DNA of 64,000 bases from Chryseobacterium joostei (GCF_003815775.1 NZ_CP033926.1:1550001-1614000); one strand, 5' to 3'; shown: positions 52,640 to 62,952, numbered from the stretch's first letter. The notes: generated by a model not told the origin, from the sequence alone. Numbers and translations: made by a program.

Positions 52640-54901
52640 ATGTTAAAGAAAACCGCCATTGTAAGTTTATTCACCTTTATTTCTGTTTCTTATATGGCCC
52701 AGAACAATACTTTACCCGTTTATTTAGATGAATCTAAACCGGTAGAACAGCGTATTCAAGATGCCCTTTCCAGAATGACACTGGAAGAGAAAGTAGCTAT
52801 GCTTCATGCACAATCAAAGTTCAGCTCGCCAGGTGTTCCAAGATTAGGAATTCCTGAATTCTGGACTACAGATGGGCCTCATGGGGTGCGCCCTGAAGTA
52901 ATGTGGGACGAATGGGACCAAGCCGGATGGACTAATGACTCCATTATCGCCTACCCTGCCCTAACCGCTCTATCCGCTACATGGAATAAGAACATGTCAT
53001 GGAACTACGGTAAGGCATTAGGAGAAGAAGCCCGTTATAGAAAAAAAGATATTCTTTTAGGACCTGGAGTTAACATCTACAGAACTCCTTTAAACGGAAG
53101 AAACTTCGAATACATGGGTGAAGATCCTTATTTGACCTCAAAAATGGTAGTTCCTTACATCAAAGGGGTACAATCTAACGGGGTGGCAACTTCTGTAAAG
53201 CATTTTGCATTAAATAATCAGGAAATGTTCCGCCATACCAGCAATGTAAATGTGGATGACAGAACGCTTTATGAAATTTATCTTCCACCTTTCAAAGCAG
53301 CAGTAACTGAAGGCGATTCCTGGACAATCATGGGAGCTTATGATCTTTATAAAGGTCAATATGCCAGCCAGAACCAATATCTTTTGAATGATATCTTAAA
53401 GAAAGAATGGAATTACAAAGGCGTAGTGGTTTCCGACTGGGGTGCTGTAAATAATACCGAACAAGCTATTCATAACGGGTTGGATCTTGAATTTGGAAGC
53501 TGGACAAACGGTCTTTCTGCCGGAACAAAAAATGCCTACGATAATTATTATCTGGCAAAACCTTATCTCGATTTAATTAAAGCAGGAAAAGTAGGAACTA
53601 CAGAATTGGACGATAAAGTAACACGATTACTCCGTCTTGCCTACAAAACCACAATGAACAGAAACAAACCTTTCGGGAATGTAGCTTCTGAAGAACATAA
53701 GGCAGTAGCAAAGGAAATTGGAGAAGAGGGAATTGTTTTGCTTAAAAATCAGGGAAATGTACTTCCTATAGACATCAACAAGGCTAAAAAAATTGCCGTT
53801 ATTGGTGAAAATGCCATTAAAATAATGACTGTAGGTGGTGGTTCATCATCATTGAAAGTAAAATATGAAACGCTTCCTTTAGACGGCATTAAATCCAGAT
53901 TCGGAAAACAAGCCGATGTACAATATGCAAGAGGCTATGTAGGAGATATTGGAGGAGAATATAACGGGGTAAAATCCGGACAGGATCTAAAAGACACCCG
54001 TTCTGAAGCTGAACTATTGAATGAGGCTGTAGAATTAGCAAAAAAATCTGACTATGTAATTTTTGTGGGTGGACTCAACAAGGCAGACTTCCAGGACAGC
54101 GAAGGGAACGACAGAAAAAGCTATGGTTTACCTTACAATCAGGATAACGTTATTACAGCTCTTGCAAAAGCGAATAAAAACCTTGCAGTGGTTTTAGTTT
54201 CAGGAAATGCTGTAGCTATGCCTTGGATCAAAGAAGTTCCAACTGTTTTACAATCTTGGTATCTGGGTTCTGAGGCCGGAAACTCCATCGCTTCTGTTTT
54301 AGCAGGAGATGCCAATCCATCAGGAAAGCTTCCGTTTACATTTCCGGTAAAACTGGAAGACAATTCAGCTCATCAACTTGGGGAATACCCGGGAAATAAA
54401 GAAGAATTTGCTGCAGGAAAAGGAAAAGATCAGAAAAACCCAATCAATATCACCTATAATGAAGGTGTTTTTGTAGGATACCGTTGGCATGATACCAAAA
54501 ACATTAAGCCTCTTTTCAGTTTCGGACACGGTTTGAGCTATACAACCTTTGAATTTGGGAAAGCAAAAGCGAATAAAGTAACCTTGTCACAAAATGACAC
54601 CATCACCTTTACCGTGACGGTTAAAAATACAGGAAAGAAAGCCGGTGCTGAAGTTGCTCAACTTTATATCAGTGATTTAAAATCATCCGTTCCCCGTCCT
54701 GCAAAGGAACTGAAAGGGTTTGAAAAAGTATATTTAAACCCCGGTGAACAGAAAGAAGTAACTTTTAAAATCGATAAAACAGCATTAAGTTATTTTGATG
54801 CCGGAAAACACGATTGGATTGCAGAACCTGGAGATTTTGAAGCATTGATCGGAAATTCTTCAGATGCCATTAAAACAAAAGTGAAGTTTACGTTGAAATA
54901 A
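52640..54901 (+). CDS. Secreted GH3 family beta-glucosidase-like hydrolase
   Basis: 753 residues; signal peptide LKKTAIVSLFTFISVSYMAQ. Family GH3 in three-domain form: N-terminal TIM barrel with TTDGPHGVRPE, KHFALNNQE, and VVVSDWGAV carrying the nucleophile Asp266; the second domain has EEGIVLLKNQGNVLPI, GGGSSSLKVKYE and WYLGSEAGNSIASVLAGDANPSGKLPFTFP; the C-terminal fibronectin-like domain has VTVKNTGKKAGAEVAQLYISD. It cleaves terminal beta-linked glucose or xylose from oligosaccharides in the periplasm. It is a monocistronic unit. Confidence 0.93.
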   Translation: MLKKTAIVSLFTFISVSYMAQNNTLPVYLDESKPVEQRIQDALSRMTLEEKVAMLHAQSKFSSPGVPRLGIPEFWTTDGPHGVRPEVMWDEWDQAGWTNDSIIAYPALTALSATWNKNMSWNYGKALGEEARYRKKDILLGPGVNIYRTPLNGRNFEYMGEDPYLTSKMVVPYIKGVQSNGVATSVKHFALNNQEMFRHTSNVNVDDRTLYEIYLPPFKAAVTEGDSWTIMGAYDLYKGQYASQNQYLLNDILKKEWNYKGVVVSDWGAVNNTEQAIHNGLDLEFGSWTNGLSAGTKNAYDNYYLAKPYLDLIKAGKVGTTELDDKVTRLLRLAYKTTMNRNKPFGNVASEEHKAVAKEIGEEGIVLLKNQGNVLPIDINKAKKIAVIGENAIKIMTVGGGSSSLKVKYETLPLDGIKSRFGKQADVQYARGYVGDIGGEYNGVKSGQDLKDTRSEAELLNEAVELAKKSDYVIFVGGLNKADFQDSEGNDRKSYGLPYNQDNVITALAKANKNLAVVLVSGNAVAMPWIKEVPTVLQSWYLGSEAGNSIASVLAGDANPSGKLPFTFPVKLEDNSAHQLGEYPGNKEEFAAGKGKDQKNPINITYNEGVFVGYRWHDTKNIKPLFSFGHGLSYTTFEFGKAKANKVTLSQNDTITFTVTVKNTGKKAGAEVAQLYISDLKSSVPRPAKELKGFEKVYLNPGEQKEVTFKIDKTALSYFDAGKHDWIAEPGDFEALIGNSSDAIKTKVKFTLK

Positions 54902-54955
54902 TCTAAACAAGAAGTTGATATCATGAAGACGGAAATTAATTTGTAGAAATGTTGT

Positions 54956-54988
54956 AAAGCAGGTTTCATTTTTAGGACCTGCTTTTTT
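54956..54988 (+). terminator. Terminator of the GH3 gene
   Basis: AAAGCAGGT / ACCTGCTTT stem with a loop of about 13 bases, followed by T; 54 bp past the stop codon. Confidence 0.8.
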
Positions 54989-54993
54989 GTTTC

Positions 54994-55030
54994 TCTCGCT
55001 GACCATACAGATAGCACGGATTTTTCACAT
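54994..55030. repeat. Dispersed intergenic repeat, copy B
   Basis: TCTCGCTGACCATACAGATA then GCACGGATTTTTCACATG; aligns with copies A and C. Confidence 0.45.
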
Positions 55031-55116
55031 GAATCTACATAATTGGCGTAAGCTTAAATTATTAAACCATTTCCTTAACTATTCAAAACTCTTAATGGTT
55101 CAAATTTTATAAAATA

Positions 55117-55152
55117 TCTCGCAGATCAAGCTGATGACGCAGATTTTTTTTG
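55117..55152. repeat. Dispersed intergenic repeat, copy C
   Basis: TCTCGCAGATCAAGCTGATG followed by ACGCAGATTTTTTTTG; CAGAT-type units repeat within it. This is the best copy of the family seen in the window. Confidence 0.5.
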
Positions 55153-55196
55153 AGTGCATATTTTATCATTATAAAAATTGGAGCATTGAAATAAGT

Positions 55197-55229
55197 AAAA
55201 AGCAGGTCTCAAACTGAAACCTGCTTTTT
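55197..55229. terminator. Terminator of the outer-membrane barrel gene
   Basis: AAAAGCAGGT.../ACCTGCTTTT stem with A/T runs on both sides, 26 bp past the minus-strand stop at 55255. Its stem is nearly identical to that of the GH3 terminator at 54956-54988. Confidence 0.85.
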
Positions 55230-55254
55230 ATATTTAATTGATCTAGCATTTATT

Positions 55255-57432
55255 CTATTTCGCTCCCCCAGCATTTTTCTCTACATCTGTTTTGGTGTTT
55301 TCTTTTACTTTCTGGTTTCCGAAACGCTTTACAAAGGTAACATTCACTCCGTACCAATCCCACAATTCATATCTTCTTACTGTTCCTCCCTGATTGTAAG
55401 TGATATCATCAGAATAAGGTCGTTTAAAAATATTCATCAACTGTATACTGGCTTCCATTTGTGTTTTTGGAAATATTTTGGTGATGGAGATATTATGGAA
55501 TACGTTGGTGTTATTAGCCTGGGTATTTCCATTGTTCTGATTGGAAATTTCCATCCAAGCGCTCAGGTTGATGTTCTTATTGAAAAGGTTGGTATAAGAA
55601 AGGTTGGCAGAACCGCCCCAATAATTGATATAAGCTTTTCCATCAATATCATTCTTCAAATTGAAATCATGATTATCAATATAATACCATCCAAATCCGA
55701 CATTTAAATTCAGCTTATTTTTAAGAAAATTCTGATTGGTATTGGCAAAAATGTAATATTTCTCAACTCTTCCGTTGAAGTTTCCGGGATAAGACACATT
55801 TCTTCCGCCTTCACTGGTATAAGTGGTCCAGTAATCCTGATTGGTATACATATATCTTGCAGAAATAAAATACTTTTTCAGGATTCCAAACTTCAGGTAA
55901 AGCCTGTCATTAGGGTTAGGGTTCAAGTCCATATTTCCTCTGGAATACGTCCCGTCAATGGATGGCGTTAAAAAAGGATTGAATTCCGAATACCAGGGTC
56001 TCCAGATTTTGCGGTCGTAAGTAAGACTCAAATCATATTTATCTGAGAAGCTGTATTTCAGCAATAAATTAGGAAGAAAAGTACCATAGCGGTCTTTTCT
56101 TTCAGCTCCTGCTACATCTTGTCTTGTCTTAAAATCAATATATTCATATCGAAGTCCAATTCTGGTTTCCAACTTCTTGAAAAATGTTCTACTATAATTA
56201 GCATATACAGAAGTAATATTATCTTCATAATGGAACTTATCCCCTGTAGAAAGCCCTTCATACCCAGAAGTCCCAAGACTGTATCCATAAAGGTTATTAG
56301 GAATAACATGGTTGTTGAATTCTGTTTTTGCTCCTACCTCAATAGTTCCCCAGGATTTCCCTAAAGGTTGGGTATAATCCACTTTCAGGTAATAATTACG
56401 CATCTGGGCATTGTTTATGGATCCTATTTCTTTAACCTTAGGATCGTTCACTATTGTTTTATTGATGAGATCATTATTATCATTTCCTGAATAATTGGTC
56501 CCTAGATTTACATCCAGAATTCTATTTTTCTCTTTATCATAATACTTATAAAAAGCATTGGTACCCAGATTACGATAAAAACCATTAGCAGTTTGAGCCT
56601 GATGATAATTTACAAAGTCTTTTTTATCATAATCATACTCTCTTCCGTCAGTATTGGACCATGACAAGTTTCTGCTCTGATTATATTCCAGAACAAGCCC
56701 TATATTATTTTTATCATTCAATGCAAATTCAGAAGTTGAGGAAAGTGATGGGGTTTCACTTTTTGAAATGGTTTCATAACTTAAATCTCTGTTCAAAGTA
56801 TTGTCTGCATAAAACACAAGGTTACTGGAGCCTTTTTGTACGTAATTATTATGGGCATAACTTCCAATCAGAGTCTGAGTAAATTTCTTCTTATGATAAT
56901 TCAGGTTAAAGTTAGAATACTGTGTATTTTTTGTACTTTGTCTGTTGCTTAGTGAAATACTTCCTTTTAATCCTTCATCATCACGTTTCTTCAAAACAAT
57001 ATTAATAACGGAACCCGTAGCTTCATATCGTGAAGACGGGCTAGTAATCACTTCAATCTTCAATAGATTATCCGCGGGAATGGTTTTAAGATATTCCTTT
57101 AATTCTTTTCCTGTAAAAACAGATTTTCTGTCATTAATATAAACCGTTACCGACTGCCCTTCCGCCTTTACAGCATCACTGTTATCAATGCTTACCAGAG
57201 GTGTCATTCTCAGAACATCCCATGTTGTATTTCCGGCTACAATGGCACTGTTGGCCACATTAAAGACAGTTCGGTCTACTTTAGACTCTACTGTAGGTTT
57301 TCTCGCCACAATGGTTACCGCTTCAATCTCTTTTGCATTACCTTTTGTAGTATCCTTCACAGCCGGAGCCTGAGACTGTGCAAAAGACAAAGAACCTGTT
57401 AATAATGCAATTGGAAATAATATTACTTTCAT
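55255..57432 (-). CDS. Outer-membrane beta-barrel family protein with TonB-plug-like N-terminus
   Basis: 725 residues, signal peptide through SFAQ. The plug-like part is IEAVTIVARKPTVESKVDRTVFNVANSAIVAGNTTWDVLRMTPLVSID, VTVYINDRKSVFTGKELKEYLKTIPADNLLKIEVITSPSSRYEATGSVINIVLKK. This is the form found in the OMP_b-brl_3 group of Bacteroidota rather than SusC. The rest is a long barrel of aromatic strands ending GVNVTFVKRFG plus a short Lys-rich tail (NQKVKENTKTDVEKN). Substrate unknown. No SusD-like neighbour. Confidence 0.9.
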   Translation of the reverse strand: MKVILFPIALLTGSLSFAQSQAPAVKDTTKGNAKEIEAVTIVARKPTVESKVDRTVFNVANSAIVAGNTTWDVLRMTPLVSIDNSDAVKAEGQSVTVYINDRKSVFTGKELKEYLKTIPADNLLKIEVITSPSSRYEATGSVINIVLKKRDDEGLKGSISLSNRQSTKNTQYSNFNLNYHKKKFTQTLIGSYAHNNYVQKGSSNLVFYADNTLNRDLSYETISKSETPSLSSTSEFALNDKNNIGLVLEYNQSRNLSWSNTDGREYDYDKKDFVNYHQAQTANGFYRNLGTNAFYKYYDKEKNRILDVNLGTNYSGNDNNDLINKTIVNDPKVKEIGSINNAQMRNYYLKVDYTQPLGKSWGTIEVGAKTEFNNHVIPNNLYGYSLGTSGYEGLSTGDKFHYEDNITSVYANYSRTFFKKLETRIGLRYEYIDFKTRQDVAGAERKDRYGTFLPNLLLKYSFSDKYDLSLTYDRKIWRPWYSEFNPFLTPSIDGTYSRGNMDLNPNPNDRLYLKFGILKKYFISARYMYTNQDYWTTYTSEGGRNVSYPGNFNGRVEKYYIFANTNQNFLKNKLNLNVGFGWYYIDNHDFNLKNDIDGKAYINYWGGSANLSYTNLFNKNINLSAWMEISNQNNGNTQANNTNVFHNISITKIFPKTQMEASIQLMNIFKRPYSDDITYNQGGTVRRYELWDWYGVNVTFVKRFGNQKVKENTKTDVEKNAGGAK

Positions 57433-57687
57433 GGGAAATCTTAGTTTTATCTATAAGACCACTGTATCCTAATATTTGTTACATCGAAAAAATTAAAGAA
57501 CGGAAATAAATATCTATGTTTTAACAGTTTACAAATTTTACATTTAGGAATAATTTAAAAAAACAATAATCATTAAGACAAAATAAGCAATCAAACACCC
57601 TTATATTAAAAACATAGATAAAAAAATCAACTAAAACAATAATTTTCGTTAGTCAAACTTTAACATATTTCTTTTCATTTTACCCAT
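57433..57687. other. Intergenic region upstream of the barrel gene
   Basis: AT-rich region upstream of the minus-strand barrel gene and downstream of the DUF2652 gene. No clear TAnnTTTG on the minus strand and no repeat or RNA structure was seen by eye. Confidence 0.4.
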
Positions 57688-57713
57688 AAAAAAAGCCCGG
57701 ATCTCACCCGGGC
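57688..57713 (-). terminator. Terminator of the DUF2652 gene
   Basis: GC-rich stem GCCCGG/CCGGGC (57695-57700 with 57708-57713) with a 7-base loop, followed by TTTTTTT on the minus strand, 46 bp after the stop codon. Confidence 0.85.
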
Positions 57714-57758
57714 CGCTAGCAATAGCAAATTTACAAGGATTAAAAATTAAAAAATATG

Positions 57759-58313
57759 CTAGTTTACACTCTCAAAATATTGGATAACACCTACTTCCGG
57801 CAGATGAAGCTTATCCTTATTAAAATCAGGTTCCTGATTTTTGCTGCTTTCCAAAAAGGAATTACTGAATAATGCATAGGACGGCTGTTCTGCCCAACCG
57901 TTTTTCAAAAGCTGATGGGCCTCCACAATTGGTTTTCCATATAATTTTCTGAAATTTCCGATATTGTATTGTGAAAACGCCCCATAATGAACAATAAACT
58001 TCAGAGACAAATCAATGGTTGTACTTAAGCTTTTACTTAGTTCCTTTATTTTTTTATTGAATGCATTTCTCATTTTCCAAAGCATCTTTGAAATACTCTG
58101 GTACGACGGATTTTCATCGTATCGATAAAATAAAATAGCATCTCCTTCAATTTCTGAAATCTCAAAATACTGATCATTCATATCAATCAGTGTAGAAAGT
58201 AGTTGTCTTACAATATATTCTCCTGTATACAATTTTGTATTGAACACAAACTCGGTAAATCCGCTAAAGTCCGGAATTAGAATGATACCCTCTTGTATAT
58301 TTGTATTCTTCAT
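57759..58313 (-). CDS. DUF2652 family protein (nucleotide-cyclase-like)
   Basis: 184 residues. The opening EGIILIPDFSGFTEFVFNTKLYTGEYIVRQLLSTLIDMNDQYFEISEIEGDAILFYRYD is the DUF2652 signature, distantly like a class III nucleotide-cyclase beta-alpha-beta core with Asp in PDFSGF and GDA. C-terminal SLKFIVHYGAFSQYNI...GKPIVEAHQLLKN is also typical. Catalysis has not been shown for this family. It is upstream of the efflux operon's end but separated by a terminator. Confidence 0.85.
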   Translation of the reverse strand: MKNTNIQEGIILIPDFSGFTEFVFNTKLYTGEYIVRQLLSTLIDMNDQYFEISEIEGDAILFYRYDENPSYQSISKMLWKMRNAFNKKIKELSKSLSTTIDLSLKFIVHYGAFSQYNIGNFRKLYGKPIVEAHQLLKNGWAEQPSYALFSNSFLESSKNQEPDFNKDKLHLPEVGVIQYFESVN

Positions 58314-58328
58314 AATGATTATGGATTA

Positions 58329-58363
58329 AAAACCTGCTGCATCCTTACAGACGAAGCAGGTTT
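58329..58363 (-). terminator. Terminator of the RND efflux operon
   Basis: AAACCTGCT / AGCAGGTTT stem (58329-58337 with 58355-58363) with about 17-base loop and T-run on the minus strand, about 10 bp past the stop of the outer-membrane factor gene. Confidence 0.7.
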
Positions 58364-58372
58364 AATTTTACT

Positions 58373-59785
58373 TTATTGCCATCCGCCCCCTACAGAACGA
58401 TAAAGCGCTGTTATGGCATTCAATCGTTGAGCTTTCAGGGAAGCAAGCTCCAGTTCAATCTGAAGCTTATTGGTTTGAGCAATGATTACCTCCACGTATG
58501 TTGCTGAATTATATTTGAATAACAAATCAGCTTTCTTTACAGCATCATTAGACTTTACAACCAATCCTTCTGCAATTTTCTGTTGCTCTTCCAGCTTTTG
58601 GATTTGTACCAATGCATCAGAGACCTCTCCTACAGCTTTTAAGACAGATTGTTTAAAGCCTATTTCAGCCTGATCAGCCATTACCTTAGACTGTTCATAC
58701 TGGGTTTTCAGTTGTTTTCCATTTAAAATTGGCTGAGCAACTGCTCCGGCCACCATCCCGAAAAGAGATCCCGGAACACTGAACCATTTACTGATCTGGA
58801 AAGCATTTACTCCTCCTTGTGCCGTGATATTCAATGACGGATACATATTCATTTTTGCAACATGAATGGCAGCAACACTTTTTCTTACCTCAAGCTCAGC
58901 AGTTTTCACATCAGGTCTGTAGCTTAATAATTCCAAAGGAACTCCCGCTGAAATATGATCCGAAGACTGAACATTATTCAGACTGGCACTTCTTTCAATT
59001 TTTCCGGGCATAGATCCGGTTAGTAGACTCAACGCGTTTTCCTGTGTTGTAACCGAACTTTCAATAGCCGGAATAGATTTCAGGATCTGATCTTTTACAA
59101 TTTCCTGTTGTTGTACCGCCAAGGCAGTTGTCATCCCCAATTCTTGCTGCTTTACCAAAAATTTCAATGTATTATCAGCGTAAGCCAGGTTGGATTTTGT
59201 AATTTCTAATTGAGTATCCAGCATCAATAGGTTATAATATCCCTGAACTACAGCCGCCACTACTTGTGTTTTTACCGCCTTTGCGGCTTCCTGGGTTTTA
59301 AGATACTCTGCTAATGCCTGCTCCTTTCTTCCTTTAATTTTGCCCCAGATATCTGCTTCCCATGAAAAATTGAGGGCTGCGGTATAATCTTCCATATACC
59401 TTTTACCCATAAATTGTCCTGCCATCATCCCGTTCATACTATTATCCGAAGGACGGTTGATATTTCCGTTTGCAGAAGCACTAATGGTGGGTACATTCCC
59501 CCACTTGCTTTGAGTGTAGGCCAATGAGGCAAATTCTATCTGCTTTAAGGCTACCTGCAGATCATTATTCTGCACCATAGCTTTATCAATCAAACCAACT
59601 AAAACCGGATCCTTGAAAAAATCCTTGTAGCTGATCTTGGCTATGTTTTCGTTTTGCTCTACAACAATACTGTCACTTCTGAAAGCTTCAGGCATCTTCA
59701 CTTCAGGCTGTTCATACTTCTGAACTTTGCAGGAAATGGCCGTCCCTGAAATGAATGCGATATATGCTATATTTTTAATTTTCAT
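58373..59785 (-). CDS. RND efflux outer-membrane lipoprotein (NodT/OprM family)
   Basis: 470 residues from MKIKNIAYIAFISGTAISC (start cat at 59783-59785, which avoids overlap with the pump gene). Lipobox ISGTAISC. TolC-type features: FFKDPVLVGLIDKAMVQNNDLQVALKQIEFA, SWEADIWGKIKGRKEQALAEYL and two helical coiled-coil stretches, with VPLELLSYRPDVKTAELEVRKSVA opening the second repeat. It is the outer-membrane channel of the tripartite pump encoded upstream. Confidence 0.92.
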   Translation of the reverse strand: MKIKNIAYIAFISGTAISCKVQKYEQPEVKMPEAFRSDSIVVEQNENIAKISYKDFFKDPVLVGLIDKAMVQNNDLQVALKQIEFASLAYTQSKWGNVPTISASANGNINRPSDNSMNGMMAGQFMGKRYMEDYTAALNFSWEADIWGKIKGRKEQALAEYLKTQEAAKAVKTQVVAAVVQGYYNLLMLDTQLEITKSNLAYADNTLKFLVKQQELGMTTALAVQQQEIVKDQILKSIPAIESSVTTQENALSLLTGSMPGKIERSASLNNVQSSDHISAGVPLELLSYRPDVKTAELEVRKSVAAIHVAKMNMYPSLNITAQGGVNAFQISKWFSVPGSLFGMVAGAVAQPILNGKQLKTQYEQSKVMADQAEIGFKQSVLKAVGEVSDALVQIQKLEEQQKIAEGLVVKSNDAVKKADLLFKYNSATYVEVIIAQTNKLQIELELASLKAQRLNAITALYRSVGGGWQ

Positions 59786-59802
59786 TTTTAAAATCATTTG
59801 AA

Positions 59803-62800
59803 TTAATATTCCCAATCCGCATCTGTTACCACGCTTCCATTTATTTTTTCATGTAAAGCCTGGAATACCACAAAAAGAACGGGAACAACAAAAATTCCTA
59901 AGATGGTTCCAAAAAGCATCCCTGAAATGGCAGCATATCCAATGGAATGGTTACCCATTGCTGACGGACCTACCACAAATATCAATGGTAATAATCCGGT
60001 AATAAACGCAAGGGAAGTCATAAGGATAGGACGTAGACGGGCTTTAGCACCTTCAACTGCAGATGCGATAAGGCTTTTTCCTGCTCTACGTCTCTGAATG
60101 GCAAATTCTACAATCAAAATACCGTTCTTCGCCAAAAGTCCGATCAACATGACTAAAGCAATCTGAACGTAGATATTATTGGATAGCTCTGCGAAAGTAA
60201 TTCCCACGAACACCCCTGATAAACCTACCGGAATAGCGATTAATACAGCGAATGGAAGAATATAACTTTCATACTGAGCTGATAATAGGAAGAATACGAA
60301 TACGATACACAACCCGAAAATCATTACTGACTGTGAGCTGGAACCTGCTTCTTCACGGCTCATCCCTTTATAATCATAAGTATATCCCGGAGGAAGTACC
60401 TGCTTGCTGACTTCTTCCACTGCTGCCATGGCCTGACCTGTACTGTAACCAGGAGCAGCCATTACCGTTAAGTTAGATGAGTTGAAAAGGTTGAAACGGT
60501 CTACCACTTCAGCACCTGTTACCTGCTTTAAGCTTACCAAGGTGTTGACAGGCACCATCTGGCCTAAATTATTTTTCACGAAAATTCCGTTCAAGGATTC
60601 TTTATCCTGTCTGGTTTCCGGAGTAGACTGTACCAATACTCTGTAATATTTTCCGAATCTGTTGAAATCCGAAGCCTGAATACTTCCGTAATACCCTTGC
60701 ATTACTCCTAAAACATCAGAAACGTTTACTCCAAGCTGGGCAGATTTTACTTCATCTACAAGCACTTCAAATTGCGGATAAGTAACATCGAAAGTGGTAA
60801 AAGCCACTGCAACTTCGGGTCTCTGCATCAAAGCACCCATCATTCCGTAGGAAATATTCCCAAGGTTCTGAAGTTCACCATTGGTACGGTCCTGAAGTAC
60901 AAGCTCCATCCCGCTGGTATTTCCGAAACCATCAACCGTTGGGGTATTGATGACAAGGAAATTGGCTCTTTTATCCTGAGAAAGCATTCCCTGCGTTTGC
61001 CCGATAATGTCATTAATATTGTTAACCGCTCCTCTGGCTCCTGATTTTTTCAGTTTAACGAAAATAGAAGCTGCTGAAGATGACATGGAACCACTGAATA
61101 GGTTCAACCCGTCTACCGAAATTACTTTATCCACTGCCGGATTTTTCATCAAAAGGTCTTCCGTATCAGAAACTACTTTTGAAGTTCTATCCTTTGATGC
61201 TCCGGGAGCAAGGTTTGCTGTAACAATGATAAAACTCTGATCTTCATCCGGAATAAATCCTTTGGGGGTTGTCATAGACATCCATGCAAACAATCCTCCG
61301 AAAGCTACAATGATAGCCAATGCAATCCATTTTTTCTTTAAAAGAAACAGTACTGCTTTCCCGTAACGGAATGTCAGCTTATTAAAGCTCGCATTGAATC
61401 CGGCAAAGAAACGGTCCTTAAAGTTCATCTTTTCATGAGTACTACCATGGTTTTGCTTTAAGAACAAGGCACACAAAGCAGGGCTTAGAGTCAATGCATT
61501 GATGGCTGAAATCACAATGGCAATAGCCAATGTTAACGCAAACTGTTGATAGAACAATCCTGTGGAACCACTCATAAAGGCTACGGGAACGAATACCGCA
61601 GACATAATCAGGGTAATTGAAACAATAGCTCCTGTAATCTCACTCATCGCTGACATAGTTGCGGCCCTTGCATTCAGTTTTTTGTGCTCCATCTTAGCAT
61701 GAACTGCTTCTACCACTACAATGGCATCATCCACCACAATACCAATGGCCAGTACCAATGCAAACAATGTCAAAATATTGATCGAGAATCCGAAAATCTT
61801 CATAAAAAAGAATGTTCCTACAATAGATACGGGAACTGCAATGGCCGGAATTAACGTTGAACGGAAATCCTGAAGGAAGATATATACCACGATGAATACA
61901 AGAATAAATGCTTCTATCAGGGTATGAATTACCTGTTCTATGGATTGATCCAATGCTTCTTTCGTTGCATACGGAATTTCATAGCTCATTCCTTCCGGAA
62001 ACGATTTTTCAAGCTCCTTCATTCTTTCCTGAAGAGCAATCTGTACTTCATTGGCATTTGATCCTGCCATCTGAAATATTGCCATCGTTACTGAAGCTTT
62101 TTTATTGAAATTGGAAGAAACCGTATAACTGTAAGCTCCAAATTCTACCTTTGCAATATCTTTTAATTTTAAAACAGAACCATCGTTCAGTGCTTTAATG
62201 GTAATATTTTCATACTGTTCAGGTTCGGTAAACTTTCCTTTGTATCGAAGAACATACTCCATTACCTCCTTACTTCTTTCTCCTAATCTTCCGGGTGCCG
62301 CTTCAAGGTTTTGAGTCTGAATCGCACGGGAAACATCGGATGGCGTAAGGTTATATGAAGTCAGTTTATTCGGATCCAGCCAGATACGCATTGAATAGTC
62401 CTTGTTTCCGTAAACCATGGCATCTCCTACTCCCTTCACCCTTTTCAGCTCTGGTACAATATTGATCTTTGCATAGTTTTCAAGGAAAAGATCATTCATT
62501 GAACCGTCTTTACTGGTCAGGGAAACCATCGCAATCATACTATTCTGCCTCTTCACGGTGGTAATTCCTGCCTGAATAACCTCAGCAGGAAGCTGATTGG
62601 TCACCTGCGCTACCCTGTTCTGAACGTTAATGGCTGCCTGATCGGGATCAGTTCCCAGCTTAAAGATCACGGTGATGCTTAATGTACCATCGTTACTTGC
62701 TGTAGAAGTGATGTAATCCATATTTTCCACTCCATTAATTGCGTTTTCCAATGGTGGTGCCACAGATCTTGCAATTGTTTCAGCATTAGCACCCGGATAC

Positions 62801-62943
62801 GCAGCTGTTACCATAACGGTAGGCGGCGCAATGTCCGGAAATTTTGTAATCGGCAGACTGACCATGCCGACAATCCCGAGAATAACCAGCAACACGGAAA
62901 TAACCGTTGCCAGTACGGGTCTTTTTATAATTTTCTTTAACAT
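59803..62943 (-). CDS. RND multidrug efflux pump (HAE1/AcrB-like)
   Basis: 1046 residues with 12 membrane helices. The opening KRPVLATVISVLLVILGIVGMVSLPITKFPDIAPPTVMVTAAYPGANAETI is typical of hydrophobe/amphiphile pumps. TM4 carries the proton-relay Asp pair (VLAIGIVVDDAIVVVEAV). The second half has GFIPDEDQSFIIV and YESYILPFAVLIAIPVGLSGVF. Substrates are usually drugs, detergents and dyes; for this one unknown. It sits between the adaptor (9-bp gap) and outer-membrane factor genes. Confidence 0.96.
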   Translation of the reverse strand: MLKKIIKRPVLATVISVLLVILGIVGMVSLPITKFPDIAPPTVMVTAAYPGANAETIARSVAPPLENAINGVENMDYITSTASNDGTLSITVIFKLGTDPDQAAINVQNRVAQVTNQLPAEVIQAGITTVKRQNSMIAMVSLTSKDGSMNDLFLENYAKINIVPELKRVKGVGDAMVYGNKDYSMRIWLDPNKLTSYNLTPSDVSRAIQTQNLEAAPGRLGERSKEVMEYVLRYKGKFTEPEQYENITIKALNDGSVLKLKDIAKVEFGAYSYTVSSNFNKKASVTMAIFQMAGSNANEVQIALQERMKELEKSFPEGMSYEIPYATKEALDQSIEQVIHTLIEAFILVFIVVYIFLQDFRSTLIPAIAVPVSIVGTFFFMKIFGFSINILTLFALVLAIGIVVDDAIVVVEAVHAKMEHKKLNARAATMSAMSEITGAIVSITLIMSAVFVPVAFMSGSTGLFYQQFALTLAIAIVISAINALTLSPALCALFLKQNHGSTHEKMNFKDRFFAGFNASFNKLTFRYGKAVLFLLKKKWIALAIIVAFGGLFAWMSMTTPKGFIPDEDQSFIIVTANLAPGASKDRTSKVVSDTEDLLMKNPAVDKVISVDGLNLFSGSMSSSAASIFVKLKKSGARGAVNNINDIIGQTQGMLSQDKRANFLVINTPTVDGFGNTSGMELVLQDRTNGELQNLGNISYGMMGALMQRPEVAVAFTTFDVTYPQFEVLVDEVKSAQLGVNVSDVLGVMQGYYGSIQASDFNRFGKYYRVLVQSTPETRQDKESLNGIFVKNNLGQMVPVNTLVSLKQVTGAEVVDRFNLFNSSNLTVMAAPGYSTGQAMAAVEEVSKQVLPPGYTYDYKGMSREEAGSSSQSVMIFGLCIVFVFFLLSAQYESYILPFAVLIAIPVGLSGVFVGITFAELSNNIYVQIALVMLIGLLAKNGILIVEFAIQRRRAGKSLIASAVEGAKARLRPILMTSLAFITGLLPLIFVVGPSAMGNHSIGYAAISGMLFGTILGIFVVPVLFVVFQALHEKINGSVVTDADWEY

Positions 62944-62952
62944 GATTTCTTC

